From assembly GCA_963733845.1 (NCBI GenBank), contig CAVTEM010000007.1, positions 744,001-808,000 on the forward strand: a stretch of DNA of 64,000 nt, read 5' to 3'. The notes beneath the pieces were generated by a model, which worked only from the letters and a program-made list of their open reading frames with translations, had not been told where the DNA came from and made no database searches. This DNA comes from DATFQE01 sp963733845 (GTDB lineage: Bacteria; Actinomycetota; Thermoleophilia; Gaiellales; Gaiellaceae). Positions 8,320 through 16,919 of the stretch are shown in pieces (position 1 is the first letter of the stretch; the number at the start of each line of letters is the position of its first letter). A program made the position numbers and the translations under genes.

Positions 8320-9047
8320 GTGAGCTTCTGCTCACTGGAGGGCAAGACGGCACTGGTCACCGGGGGCTCGCGCGGGATCGGACGTGCGGTCGCGCTCGAG
8401 CTGGGGCGCGCGGGCGCGAACGTGGTCGTCGGGTATCGCTCCGAGGCGGGCGAGGCCGAGGCTGTGGCGTCCGAGATAGGCGGCCGCGCGATCCAGGCAG
8501 ACGTGTCCGATCCGGAGCAGGCGAAGGCGCTCGTGGACGAGGCGGGCGAGCATCGACGTGCTCGTCAACAACGCCGGCACGACCCGAGACGGCGTGTTGG
8601 CTCGCATGCTCGACGAGGACTGGCGGACCGTACTGGAGACGAACCTCTCGAGCACCTTCTACACGTGCCGCGCGGCGGCCCGCGGGATGATGAAGCGGCG
8701 GGCGAGGCGCGATCGTGAACGTCTCCTCGATCGTCGGCGTACACGGCAACTGGGGGCAGACGAACTACGCCGCGTCGAAGGCCGGGATCATCGGCTTCAC
8801 CAAGTCGCTCGCGCGCGAGCTCGGCAGTCGCGGAGTGCGCGCCAACGTCGTCGCGCCCGGTTACGTCAAGACCGCGCTCACCGACGCGATTCCGGACGAG
8901 GCGCGCGAGACGATGCTGGCGAACACGCCGCTCGGGCGGCTCGGCGACCCCGAGAACGTCGCCGCGGCCGTACGCTTCCTCGTGTCGGACGAGGCCTCGT
9001 TCATCACGGGCGAGGTGCTGCTCGTGGACGGCGGATTGGGGATGTGA
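8320..9047 (+). CDS. fabG: 3-oxoacyl-[ACP] reductase, interrupted by two single-base shifts
   Basis: NADPH-dependent SDR that reduces 3-oxoacyl-ACP. Family landmarks are all present but spread over three frames: GGSRGIGRAVALELG (NADP site) in frame one, LVNNAGTTRDGV in frame two, then VNVSSIVG, YAASKAGIIGFTKSLARELG and the C-terminal ITGEVLLVDGG in frame three. Shifts lie near 8551 and 8705, each like one extra base. An essential gene between intact fabD and fabF is unlikely to be truly broken; I treat the shifts as sequence errors. GTG 8320 begins one base after the fabD stop. Confidence 0.88.
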
Positions 9048-9064
9048 ACGTGGACGACGGCAGC

Positions 9065-10312
9065 ATGAACGGGCGCAGGCGGGTCGTCGTGACCGGGATC
9101 GGCGCGGTCTCGCCGCTCGGCAACGACGTCGAGACGACCTGGAACAACCTGATCGGCGGCGAATCCGGCGCCGACACGATCCAGCAGTTCGATGCGAGCG
9201 AGTACCCGGTGCACTTCGCCTGCGAGCTGAAGGACTTCGATCCGGCAACGTGGATCGAGCGCAAGCAGGCCAGGCGCATGGACCGCTTCGCCCAGATGAT
9301 CGTGGCTGCGGCCCGCCAGGCCGAGGCCGACTCGGGGATCGAGGTCGAGTCGCAGGCCGCCCGTGTGGGCGCCTCCGTCGCGACCGGGATCGGCGGGCTG
9401 AAGGCGTTCCAGGACTGCTACGACGTCCTGATCGACCGCGGCCCCGACCGCGTCAACCCGTTCTCGATCACGCAGATCATCCCGAACATGGGTGCAGCCT
9501 GGGTCTCGATGGAGCTCGGGACGCGCGGCCCGCTCTCCTCCCAGTGCACCGCCTGCGCCGCCTCGAACATGGCCATCGGCGACGCGGCCGACGCGATCAG
9601 GCTCGGACGGGCCGACGCGATGCTTGCCGGCGGCACCGAGGCGGGCATCACGAGAGTCGGCATCGCCGGGTTCAGCGCCATGCGCGCGCTCTCGCGGCGC
9701 AACGAGGACCCGAAGGCGGCGTCCCGGCCCTTCGACGCCGCCCGCGACGGCTTCGTGATGGGCGAAGCGGGAGCGGTGGTCGTGCTCGAGGCGCTCGACC
9801 TCGCGCAGGCGCGCGGGGCGAAGATCTACGCCGAGCTGATCGGGTACGGGCTCTCCTCGGACGCCAAGCACGTGACTGAGCCCGACCCCACGGGAACCAA
9901 CCCGGCTCGGGCGATGACGATGGCGCTCGCGGACGCGGGGGTCGGGCCGGACGAGCTCGGCTACATCAATGCCCATGGCACCTCGACCCCGCTCGGCGAC
10001 GCGAGCGAGACGCGCGTGATCAAGCTCGCGCTCGGCGAGGAGAACGCGCGCAACACGCCGATCTCTTCCACCAAGGGCGCCACCGGCCATTGCCTGGGCG
10101 CAGCCGGCGCGCTGGAGGCGATCTTCACGATCCTCGCCGTGAAGCGCGGGATCCTGCCGCCCACGATCAACTACGACGAGCCCGATCCCGACTGCGACCT
10201 CGACTACATCCCGAACGAGGCGCGCGAGTCGGAGCTGACGATTGCGGCGTCGAACTCCTTCGGGTTCGGCGGCCACAACGCGTGCGTGGTGTTCAAGAAG
10301 TTCGATGGCTGA
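9065..10312 (+). CDS. fabF: 3-oxoacyl-[ACP] synthase II
   Basis: 415 residues. Elongating ketosynthase. Cys in CTACAASN, His in NAHGTSTPLGD and His in KGATGHCLGAAG form the Cys-His-His triad; FGFGGHNACVVF closes the fold. ATG 9065 is favoured; GTG 9044, overlapping the fabG stop by 4 bp and adding seven residues, is a possible alternative. In most bacteria acpP lies between fabG and fabF; here only about 17 bp separate them and no carrier protein gene is present. Confidence 0.94.
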   Translation: MNGRRRVVVTGIGAVSPLGNDVETTWNNLIGGESGADTIQQFDASEYPVHFACELKDFDPATWIERKQARRMDRFAQMIVAAARQAEADSGIEVESQAARVGASVATGIGGLKAFQDCYDVLIDRGPDRVNPFSITQIIPNMGAAWVSMELGTRGPLSSQCTACAASNMAIGDAADAIRLGRADAMLAGGTEAGITRVGIAGFSAMRALSRRNEDPKAASRPFDAARDGFVMGEAGAVVVLEALDLAQARGAKIYAELIGYGLSSDAKHVTEPDPTGTNPARAMTMALADAGVGPDELGYINAHGTSTPLGDASETRVIKLALGEENARNTPISSTKGATGHCLGAAGALEAIFTILAVKRGILPPTINYDEPDPDCDLDYIPNEARESELTIAASNSFGFGGHNACVVFKKFDG

Positions 10313-10970
10313 ACGCTGGGCCACGTTCGACTGCTACGGCACGCTGATCGACTGGAACGCGGGGATTCTCGACACGCTCGAGCAGCTGTTCGGGGTCGAA
10401 GAGGCGCCTGAGCTCCTGCGCCGCTACCACGAGCTCGAGCCCGAGGTGCAGGACGAGGCCTATCGCTCGTACGGCGAGGTGCTCACGCTCGTCCTCGAAC
10501 GGCTTGCGCAGGACACCGGGCACACGCTGCCCGAGGGTGAGAGCAGCGCGCTGGCGCGGTCGCTGCCGCAGTGGCCGCCGTTCCCCGAGGTGCCCGGGTC
10601 GCTCGCGGAGCTGCGGCGACGCGGCTGGAAGCTGGCGATCCTCTCCAACTCCGACCGCGACCTGATCGCCGCTTCCCAGAAGCGGCTGGGCGTGCCGTTC
10701 GACCTCGCGATCGTCGCGGAGGACGTGCGGTCCTACAAGCCGGCGCACGGTCACTGGGAGCGGTTTCGGGAGGTTACTGCCGCTGACAGCCACCACCACG
10801 TCCACGTCGCGCAGAGCCACTTCCACGACATCGCGACCGCGCACGAGCTCGGGCTGAGCTCGGTTTGGGTCAACCGGCTCGGTGAGCGGGCGGAGCCGGC
10901 GCCGACGAGGGAGATTCCCGACCTGGCGCCGCTGCCCGACACGCTGGACGAGCTCGTTCCGCCGGCTTGA
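10305..10970 (+). CDS. HAD-superfamily hydrolase, type II haloacid dehalogenase-like
   Basis: About 221 residues. Motif I TFDCYGTLIDW supplies the nucleophilic Asp, motif II is ILSNSD, the lysine lies in SYKPAHGHW, and motif IV is reduced to a QSHFHD segment. The family includes 2-haloacid dehalogenases and small phosphatases; the substrate cannot be read from the sequence. ATG 10305 overlaps the fabF end by 8 bp, so it is probably co-transcribed, possibly a housekeeping phosphatase of the operon. Confidence 0.78.
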   Translation: MAERWATFDCYGTLIDWNAGILDTLEQLFGVEEAPELLRRYHELEPEVQDEAYRSYGEVLTLVLERLAQDTGHTLPEGESSALARSLPQWPPFPEVPGSLAELRRRGWKLAILSNSDRDLIAASQKRLGVPFDLAIVAEDVRSYKPAHGHWERFREVTAADSHHHVHVAQSHFHDIATAHELGLSSVWVNRLGERAEPAPTREIPDLAPLPDTLDELVPPA

Positions 10971-11872
10971 CCGAACTCGTCGTTCGCCGCCCGACACTGG
11001 ACGATCTCGAGGCGGTGGTCGAGCTGGGGAACGCCTTCGAGCGTGCCTTCATGGGCGCCGAGAGCTTCACCTCCGACGAAATAGCCGACGAGTGGCGGCA
11101 ACTGGACCTCGAGCACGATGCATGGCTCGTGGTGGTTCCCGAGGGTCGGCTGGCCGGCTACGGCACGCTCGAGGAGCGCGGCGATAGCCGGTTCATGTCC
11201 GACGGGTACGTCCACCCCGAGCTCCGCGGCCTGGGGGTGGGCGGAATGCTGGTCGACCTCGCGGAAGAGCGGGCCCGGGAGCGCGGCGCCGTAGCGATCC
11301 ACAACACCGTTCTCGCCGCCGACGAAGCGGCCACCGAGGTGCTGGGATCCCGCGGTTACACGCCTGAGCGGCACTTCTACCGAATGGCCATCGAGCTGGG
11401 GGACGAGCCGCCGGAGCCCGGTGGCCGGAGGGCGTCCGCGTCGAGCAATTTCGCGAGGAGGACGCGCTCGCCTTCCACGAGGCGATCGAGGACGCCTGGC
11501 AGGACCACTGGGACCACAGGCCGCGTCCGTTCGAGCAGTTCCGTGCGCGGCTGCTCGAGGGCTCGCGCTACGACCCGACGCTGTGGACGGTGGCCTGGGC
11601 GGGGGACGAGATCGCGGGTGGGACGATCTGCGAGGCCGAGTACTACGGCATGGGCTGGGTACGTTCGCTGTCAGTGCGGCGACCATGGCGGCGCCACGGG
11701 CTCGGGATGGCGCTGCTGCAGAACAGCGTTTCGGCAGTTCCACGAGCGCGGGCAGCGGCAGGTGGGCCTGGGCGTCGACGCGGAGAGTCCGACCGGCGCC
11801 ACCCGGCTCTACGAGCGGGCCGGCATGCATGTCCTCGAGGCAACGGCGATCTACGGCAAGGAACTGGAATGA
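10967..11872 (+). CDS. double GNAT N-acetyltransferase, interrupted by two single-base shifts
   Basis: Two GNAT domains in tandem, about 300 residues. The first has VHPELRGLGVGGMLVDLAEERARERGA, the acetyl-CoA loop; the second reads SLSVRRPWRRHGLGMALLQ in another frame and returns to the first frame for ATRLYERAGMHV. Shifts lie near 11425 (one base missing) and 11727 (one base extra). Together the frames give a continuous two-domain mycothiol-synthase-like architecture, but no substrate is assignable. TTG 10967 overlaps the HAD stop by 4 bp. Confidence 0.72.
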   Translation: MTELVVRRPTLDDLEAVVELGNAFERAFMGAESFTSDEIADEWRQLDLEHDAWLVVVPEGRLAGYGTLEERGDSRFMSDGYVHPELRGLGVGGMLVDLAEERARERGAVAIHNTVLAADEAATEVLGSRGYTPERHFYRMAIELGDEPPEPGGRRASASSNFARRTRSPSTRRSRTPGRTTGTTGRVRSSSSVRGCSRARATTRRCGRWPGRGTRSRVGRSARPSTTAWAGYVRCQCGDHGGATGSGWRCCRTAFRQFHERGQRQVGLGVDAESPTGATRLYERAGMHVLEATAIYGKELE

Positions 11873-12651
11873 GCCGCCTGCGCGCGAAGTGCCCCGAGTG
11901 CAAGACGTACACGGCGGTCGCGCTCGGCACCGAGTACGAGTGCCACGTCTGCGGGCGCCAGTATGCGGCCGGGCTCGTACGCGTTCCGCGCGCGTGGGGT
12001 AAGGGCGGCGAGGCCGATGGTCGAGGCAGCCCGGATGCCGTTTCCTTACCCGGAGGCCGCCGTGGTCGAGGAGAACTCGCTTCACGAGCAGAACCTCGCC
12101 GTCGCTGCGGAGCTTCCGGCCCGACCGATAGTGCTCGGTGGTTGCTGCTGCGCGCACATCGGCGCCGTCGAAGGGTCTTGCCTCGCGGCACGATCGCGTC
12201 GGCGGTGGTCTGGATCGACGCCCACGGAGACCTCAACACGATCGAGAGCTCGCCGACGGGCAACCCCTGGGCGACGCCGTTGCGGACGCTCATCGACGCG
12301 GGCACGGTGAATGCTGACGACGTCGTGCTCGTAGCGGCGCGCAACCTCGATCCGCCCGAGGAGGACTTCATCGCGTCGAGCGGCGTTCACCTCGGTGAGG
12401 AAGGCCTCGACGACGCGCTGGAGGGCTGCGCGTCCGTCTACGTCGCCCTCGATTGCGACGCGCTCGATCCAGGCGAGATCGGCGCCTTCATGCCCGAGCC
12501 CGGCGGTCCCACGCTGGTCGAGACCGAGGCGTTCCTGGGCCGCGTGCGCGAGCGCGCGTCCGTGCTCGGGGCAGGCTTCACGGCGTTTCTGCCCGAGGCG
12601 GAGAACGCGGCCAAGCTGACCCGGCTCGCCGCAGCCCTGGGATTAGACTGA
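11869..12651 (+). CDS. zinc-ribbon/ureohydrolase (arginase-family) fusion, three single-base shifts
   Basis: An N-terminal zinc ribbon (CPEC near residue 8, CHVC near 26, ending in GLVRVPRAWG) is followed by an arginase/agmatinase-like domain. Metal motifs WIDAHGDLNT and ALDCDALDPG are intact, but the usual GGDHS ligand segment is GGCCCAHIGA, with Cys in place of Asp-His. Shifts near 12015, 12173 and 12201 each look like one extra G or C and together restore the frame. The family hydrolyses guanidino compounds; the altered first motif makes the substrate uncertain. ATG 11869 overlaps the GNAT stop. Confidence 0.7.
   Translation: MSRLRAKCPECKTYTAVALGTEYECHVCGRQYAAGLVRVPRAWGKGGEADGRGSPDAVSLPGGRRGRGELASRAEPRRRCGASGPTDSARWLLLRAHRRRRRVLPRGTIASAVVWIDAHGDLNTIESSPTGNPWATPLRTLIDAGTVNADDVVLVAARNLDPPEEDFIASSGVHLGEEGLDDALEGCASVYVALDCDALDPGEIGAFMPEPGGPTLVETEAFLGRVRERASVLGAGFTAFLPEAENAAKLTRLAAALGLD
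12644..12649 (+). promoter_or_regulatory. -10 box of accD (TAGACT), leaderless type
   Basis: TAGACT is separated from GTG 12659 by 9 nt, the same box and spacing as at fabZ, suggesting shared promoter architecture for the two fatty-acid units. Confidence 0.5.
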
Positions 12652-12658
12652 CCCGACC

Positions 12659-13501
12659 GTGGCCCGGATCGACGTCTCGATCGAGCACAAGGGCATGCCA
12701 GAGCCCGACAAGGGCAAGCCGCATCCCAACACGTGTCCGGGCTGTGGCTCGCACTACCGCGACGACGAGCTCGACGAGCACTTGCGCGTCTGCCCGCAGT
12801 GTGGACACCACTTTCCGGTCAAGGCGCGGGCGCGCATCCAGCAGCTAGCGGACGACGGCAGCTTCGTCGAGAAGCACGCCGACCTGCGCTCGGAGGACCC
12901 GCTGCAGTTCTTCGACCTCCGCCCCTACACCGAGCGGCTCGCAGAGGCGGAGATGAGCACGGGTCTCGGGGACGCGATGGTGATCGGCCAGGCGACGATC
13001 GAGGACCGGCCCTGCGAGCTCGCGGTGATGGACTTCTCGTTCATGGGCGGCTCGATGGGGAGCGTCGTGGGCGAGAAGTTCGCACGCGCCTGCGACGGCG
13101 CCGCCGAGCGAGGAGTGCCGCTCGTGTCCGTCACCGCCTCGGGCGGTGCGCGCATGCAGGAGGGCATCCTCTCGCTGATGCAGCTGCCGAAGACCGTGTG
13201 TGCGGTCGAGGATCTGCGCGACGCGCGATGCGGCTACATCAGCGTGATGGCGCACCCGACAACGGCCGGCGTGCTGGCGAGCTTCGCGAGCCTCGGCGAC
13301 ATCCTCGTCGCCGAGCCGGGGGCGCTCATGTCCTTCACGGGCCCCCGCGTCGTACAGCAGACGACCAAGGAGAAACTCCCCGCCGACTTCGGCCTGGCGG
13401 AGTCCAACGTGCGCTTCGGCCACATCGACGCGATCATCCCGCGACCAGAGCTGCGGGCCTACGTGGGCCGGCTGCTCCGCCTCTTCAACAATGGCGATTG
13501 A
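12659..13501 (+). CDS. accD: acetyl-CoA carboxylase carboxyltransferase subunit beta
   Basis: 280 residues. A four-cysteine zinc ribbon (CPGC and CPQC) near residues 26-47 precedes the crotonase-fold carboxyltransferase domain with FMGGSMGSVVGEK and TASGGARMQEG. Works with AccA and biotinylated carrier protein to make malonyl-CoA for the fab operon upstream. GTG 12659 lies 9 nt after TAGACT. Followed by accA on the same strand. Confidence 0.95.
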   Translation: MARIDVSIEHKGMPEPDKGKPHPNTCPGCGSHYRDDELDEHLRVCPQCGHHFPVKARARIQQLADDGSFVEKHADLRSEDPLQFFDLRPYTERLAEAEMSTGLGDAMVIGQATIEDRPCELAVMDFSFMGGSMGSVVGEKFARACDGAAERGVPLVSVTASGGARMQEGILSLMQLPKTVCAVEDLRDARCGYISVMAHPTTAGVLASFASLGDILVAEPGALMSFTGPRVVQQTTKEKLPADFGLAESNVRFGHIDAIIPRPELRAYVGRLLRLFNNGD

Positions 13502-13531
13502 GAATTGGCTCCAGAACGAGGCGCTGAGCCG

Positions 13532-14515
13532 ATGACGAGGCCACGTTCCAAAACCAATTCCGAGGCCGAGCTCCGGCTGCGCGAGCGGCTGAGTCGGCTC
13601 AGGAACCTGCGCCTGCTCGGCGGCGCCCGCCTCTCGGGCGAGCTCGAGCGGCTGCAGAAGCAGATCGACCGCATCGCGACCGAGGAGCCGAGCTCCGAGG
13701 AGATCTGGCGTGCAGTCGAGGCGGCGCGACACGAGGAGCGGCCGTACGTCCTCGACTACGTCGAGCGCATGCTGGACGAGTTCGTCGAGCTCCACGGCGA
13801 CCGCGCCCGTGCCGAGGATCCTGCGCTCGTCGCCGGCCTCGGCCGCTTCCGCGGCCGGACGGTCGCCTTCATGGGCACGCAGAAGGGCCGCGACATCCAC
13901 GAGCGCACGAAACGCAACTTCGGCATGACGCACCCCGAGGGCTACCGCAAGGCGATGCGCATCATGGAGATCGCCGAGCGCCACCAGTTCCCGGTCATCT
14001 CGCTGATCGACACACCCGGCGCATACCCGGGCGTCGCGGCCGAGCAGCACGGGCAGGGTGGGGCGATCGCGCGCTCCCAGGCGTTGATGGCGCGGCTGAG
14101 CGTCCCGATCGTCGCCTGCGTGATCGGCGAGGGCAGCTCCGGCGGTGCGGTGGCGATCGGCCTCGCGGACCGGGTGCTGATGCAGGAGAACGCCATCTAC
14201 GTCGTCATCTCGCCGGAGGGCTGCGCGGCGATCCTCTGGCGCGACGCCGGCGAGCGGCAGAAGGCCGCGGCCGCATTCCGGCCCGATGCCGTCCACTCGC
14301 TGGACCTGGGGATCATCGACGCGATCGTGCCCGAGCCCGAGGGCGGGGCGCACAGCGACTATGACGCGGCCGCGCAGCTGCTCGCGACTTCGCTGGAGGC
14401 GTCTTTCAGCGAGCTCGAGGGCATCGCGGGCGACGAGCTCCGCCGCCGGCGGCGAGCCCGCTACCGGGCCCTGGGGGTGTTTGCGGAAGCCGTGGGAGCT
14501 CCCCAGGGGGCTTAA
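13532..14515 (+). CDS. accA: acetyl-CoA carboxylase carboxyltransferase subunit alpha
   Basis: About 327 residues. Typical AccA features: LHGDRARAEDPA, RNFGMTHPEGYRKA, DTPGAYPGVAAEQHGQ and EGSSGGAVAIG. Two starts are possible: TTG 13505 or ATG 13532; I prefer ATG because the family begins near SEAELRLRERLSRL. Lies 30 bp after accD. The carrier protein and biotin carboxylase genes are not in the window. Confidence 0.94.
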   Translation: MTRPRSKTNSEAELRLRERLSRLRNLRLLGGARLSGELERLQKQIDRIATEEPSSEEIWRAVEAARHEERPYVLDYVERMLDEFVELHGDRARAEDPALVAGLGRFRGRTVAFMGTQKGRDIHERTKRNFGMTHPEGYRKAMRIMEIAERHQFPVISLIDTPGAYPGVAAEQHGQGGAIARSQALMARLSVPIVACVIGEGSSGGAVAIGLADRVLMQENAIYVVISPEGCAAILWRDAGERQKAAAAFRPDAVHSLDLGIIDAIVPEPEGGAHSDYDAAAQLLATSLEASFSELEGIAGDELRRRRRARYRALGVFAEAVGAPQGA

Positions 14516-14594
14516 CGTTTCTCCACAGCATCCACAGCGTTTTCCACGTCTACCGGTGTCCGGACGGACACAGTTGCGGAGGTAGTCCACACCG
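14516..14594. other. accA-ligD spacer with a hairpin and TCCAC-rich DnaA-box-like 9-mers
   Basis: Holds GTGTCC-GGAC-GGACAC, a six-bp hairpin at 14556-14571 that could end the acc transcript. Four 9-mers resemble DnaA boxes: TTCTCCACA (14519), GCATCCACA (14528), TTTTCCACG (14540) and TAGTCCACA (14583), each one or two mismatches from TTATCCACA or TTGTCCACA. No dnaA or dnaN is nearby, so an origin is unlikely; regulatory DnaA binding is only a possibility. Confidence 0.3.
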
Positions 14595-16919
14595 ATGGCG
14601 AGTCTGCGCGAGTACCGACGCAAGCGCGATCCCGGCGCCACGCCCGAGCCCTTCGGGTCGGACCGGGGTGGGAACGAACCGATCTTCGTCGTCCAGCGGC
14701 ACGATGCGAGGCGGCTTCACTACGACTTCCGGCTGGAGCGCGACGGCGCCCTTGCGAGTTGGGCGGTGCCGAAAGGGATCCCGCTCGACCCGGGCCAGCG
14801 GGCGCTCGCCGTGCACGTGGAGGACCATCCGCTCGACTACGCCGCCTTCGAGGGCGAGATCCCGCAGGGCAACTACGGGGCGGGCACCGTGGAGATCTGG
14901 GACCGCGGCACCTACGAGCTCGTGGAGGAGAAGAAGGACGGCGGGCTGACCGTCCGCCTGCACGGGGAGCGCCTCGAAGGCACCTGGGCGCTCGTCCCCG
15001 CGAAGCTCGACGGCAACCCGAAGAACTGGCTGCTGCTGCGCAAGCGCGACGAGCCGGGCGAGCAGGCGCGGCCGCGCAGGAAGTACAAGTCGATGCTGGC
15101 GACGCTCGCGAAGGAGCTCCCGAAGGGCGGCGACTGGCTCTACGAGGTGAAGTGGGACGGCTACCGCGCGATCGCATACGTGCACGGCGGCGAGGCGCAG
15201 TTCCTGAGCCGCAACGACAACGATCTCACCCCGCGCTTCCCGACCGTCAAGCGCGCGCTCGAGCGCGCGGTGAGGACGCCCGACTGCGTGCTGGACGGGG
15301 AGATCTGCGCGCTCGACGCGGAGGGCCGGGCGACGTTCTCCGCGATGCAGCAGGGCAAGCCCGACACGCAGTACATCTACGTCGTGTTCGATGTGCTCGA
15401 GGTCGAGGGGAAGCCGCTGATCGACCTGCCGCTCGTCGAACGGCGCGAGCGGCTGGAGCAGCTGCTCGACCGCCGCAAGTCCGACATCCAGATCTCGGAG
15501 GCGTTCGAGGACGGCGAGCGCCTCTACGCGGCAGCCGTGGAGCAGCGATACGAAGGCGTGATCGCCAAGCGGCCGGACTCACGCTACGAGCCGGGAAGGC
15601 GGACCGGCCAGTGGTTCAAGGTCAAGACCCACGACAGCCAGGAGTTCGTGATCGCCGGCTTCACGAAGGGCCAGGGGCGCCGTGCCGGCCGTTTCGGCGC
15701 GCTCGTACTCGGCACCTACGAGGGCGGCGAGCTTCGTTACGTGGGCAACGTCGGCACCGGCTTCACCGACGACGAGATCGACCGGCTGCTCGCTCGGCTG
15801 GAGCCGCTGGCGCGCCCGGGGACGCCCTTCGCCGAAGCGCCGAAGATGCCGAAGGTGCGCAAGGGCGACGTCGTCTGGGTGGAGCCACAGCTCGTGGCGC
15901 AGGTGGAGTTCGTCGAGTGGACGCACGACGGCCGCCTCCGTGCGCCGTCCTACCAGGGGTTGCGCGAGGACAAAGCGCCCGAGCAGGTCCACCGCGAGGA
16001 GCCGCTGCCGAACGAGCTGCGCAAGGGCAAGCGCGTGCTCCGCCTGAGCAACCTGGACAAGCCCTTCTGGCCGGAGGAGGGGATCACGAAGGGCGACCTG
16101 CTGCGCTACTACCGCGCGGTCGCTCCGGTGCTCGTCCCGCACCTGCGGGAGCGGCCGTTCACGATGAAGCGCTACCCCGACGGCTGGCAGGGCAAGTTCT
16201 TCTTCCAGAAGGACGCGCCCTCGCACATGCCCGAATGGATCAAGCGGGTGGAGATCGTCGTCAGCACGCGCGAGTCGCCCCGCCAGCGGCGCAAGATCCA
16301 GGCGCCGGTCGTGAACGACGACCTCTCGCTGCTCTGGATGGCCAACATGGCCTGCATCGACTGCAACACGTGGTACTCGCGCGTGGACAAGCCCGAGCGG
16401 CCCGACTTCGTCCTGTTCGACCTCGACCCCTCGCCCGACGTCGGCTTCCCCGAGACCGTGCAGGTGGCCCGCCTGATCAAGCAGGCTCTCGACATGCTCG
16501 AGCTGGACTCGTTCGCGAAGACCAGCGGGTCGGAGGGCATCCACGTGCTCGTCCCGATCGACCGTCGCTCGACGTACGCCGACACGAGGCGCTTCGCCGA
16601 GGTCGTCGCCGGCGCGCTCGCCCGTGCCCATCCCGGGCTTGCGACGACCGAGTGGACGAAGGCGAAGCGAAAGGGCGTGCTGATCGACGCCAACCAGAAC
16701 GGCGAGGGCAAGACGATCGCCTCCGTCTACTCCGTGCGCCCGAAGCCCGGCGCGCCGGTCTCGACGCCGCTGCGCTGGGAGGAGGTCGACGAGTCGCTCG
16801 ATCCACGCGCGTTCACGATGGAGGCCGTGCTCGAGCGAGTCGCCCGTCACGGCGACCTGTTCGAGGGCGTGCTGACCACCAAGCAATCGCTCGCGCGGGC
16901 CCTGAAGGCGCTCCGGTGA
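14595..16919 (+). CDS. ligD: ATP-dependent DNA ligase LigD with phosphoesterase and polymerase domains
   Basis: 774 residues in the order PE-LIG-POL. The 3'-phosphoesterase (about 15-145) has VQRHDARRLHYDFRLE; the ligase (about 185-480) has the adenylated lysine in EVKWDGYRAI and EGVIAKRPDS; the primase/polymerase (about 490-770) has FDLDPSPD and SGSEGIHVLVP. This is the Pseudomonas order, unlike the POL-PE-LIG order of mycobacteria. Acts with Ku in non-homologous end joining; no ku gene is in the window. Start ATG 14595. Confidence 0.95.
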   Translation: MASLREYRRKRDPGATPEPFGSDRGGNEPIFVVQRHDARRLHYDFRLERDGALASWAVPKGIPLDPGQRALAVHVEDHPLDYAAFEGEIPQGNYGAGTVEIWDRGTYELVEEKKDGGLTVRLHGERLEGTWALVPAKLDGNPKNWLLLRKRDEPGEQARPRRKYKSMLATLAKELPKGGDWLYEVKWDGYRAIAYVHGGEAQFLSRNDNDLTPRFPTVKRALERAVRTPDCVLDGEICALDAEGRATFSAMQQGKPDTQYIYVVFDVLEVEGKPLIDLPLVERRERLEQLLDRRKSDIQISEAFEDGERLYAAAVEQRYEGVIAKRPDSRYEPGRRTGQWFKVKTHDSQEFVIAGFTKGQGRRAGRFGALVLGTYEGGELRYVGNVGTGFTDDEIDRLLARLEPLARPGTPFAEAPKMPKVRKGDVVWVEPQLVAQVEFVEWTHDGRLRAPSYQGLREDKAPEQVHREEPLPNELRKGKRVLRLSNLDKPFWPEEGITKGDLLRYYRAVAPVLVPHLRERPFTMKRYPDGWQGKFFFQKDAPSHMPEWIKRVEIVVSTRESPRQRRKIQAPVVNDDLSLLWMANMACIDCNTWYSRVDKPERPDFVLFDLDPSPDVGFPETVQVARLIKQALDMLELDSFAKTSGSEGIHVLVPIDRRSTYADTRRFAEVVAGALARAHPGLATTEWTKAKRKGVLIDANQNGEGKTIASVYSVRPKPGAPVSTPLRWEEVDESLDPRAFTMEAVLERVARHGDLFEGVLTTKQSLARALKALR

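Noticed and set aside
8320..9047. fabG as a true pseudogene
   Set aside because: All catalytic segments are preserved, the flanking fab genes are intact, and dozens of similar one-base shifts occur in unrelated essential genes of the window.
14519..14591. Chromosomal replication origin
   Set aside because: Four weak boxes only, with no dnaA, dnaN, AT-rich unwinding element or parAB nearby.
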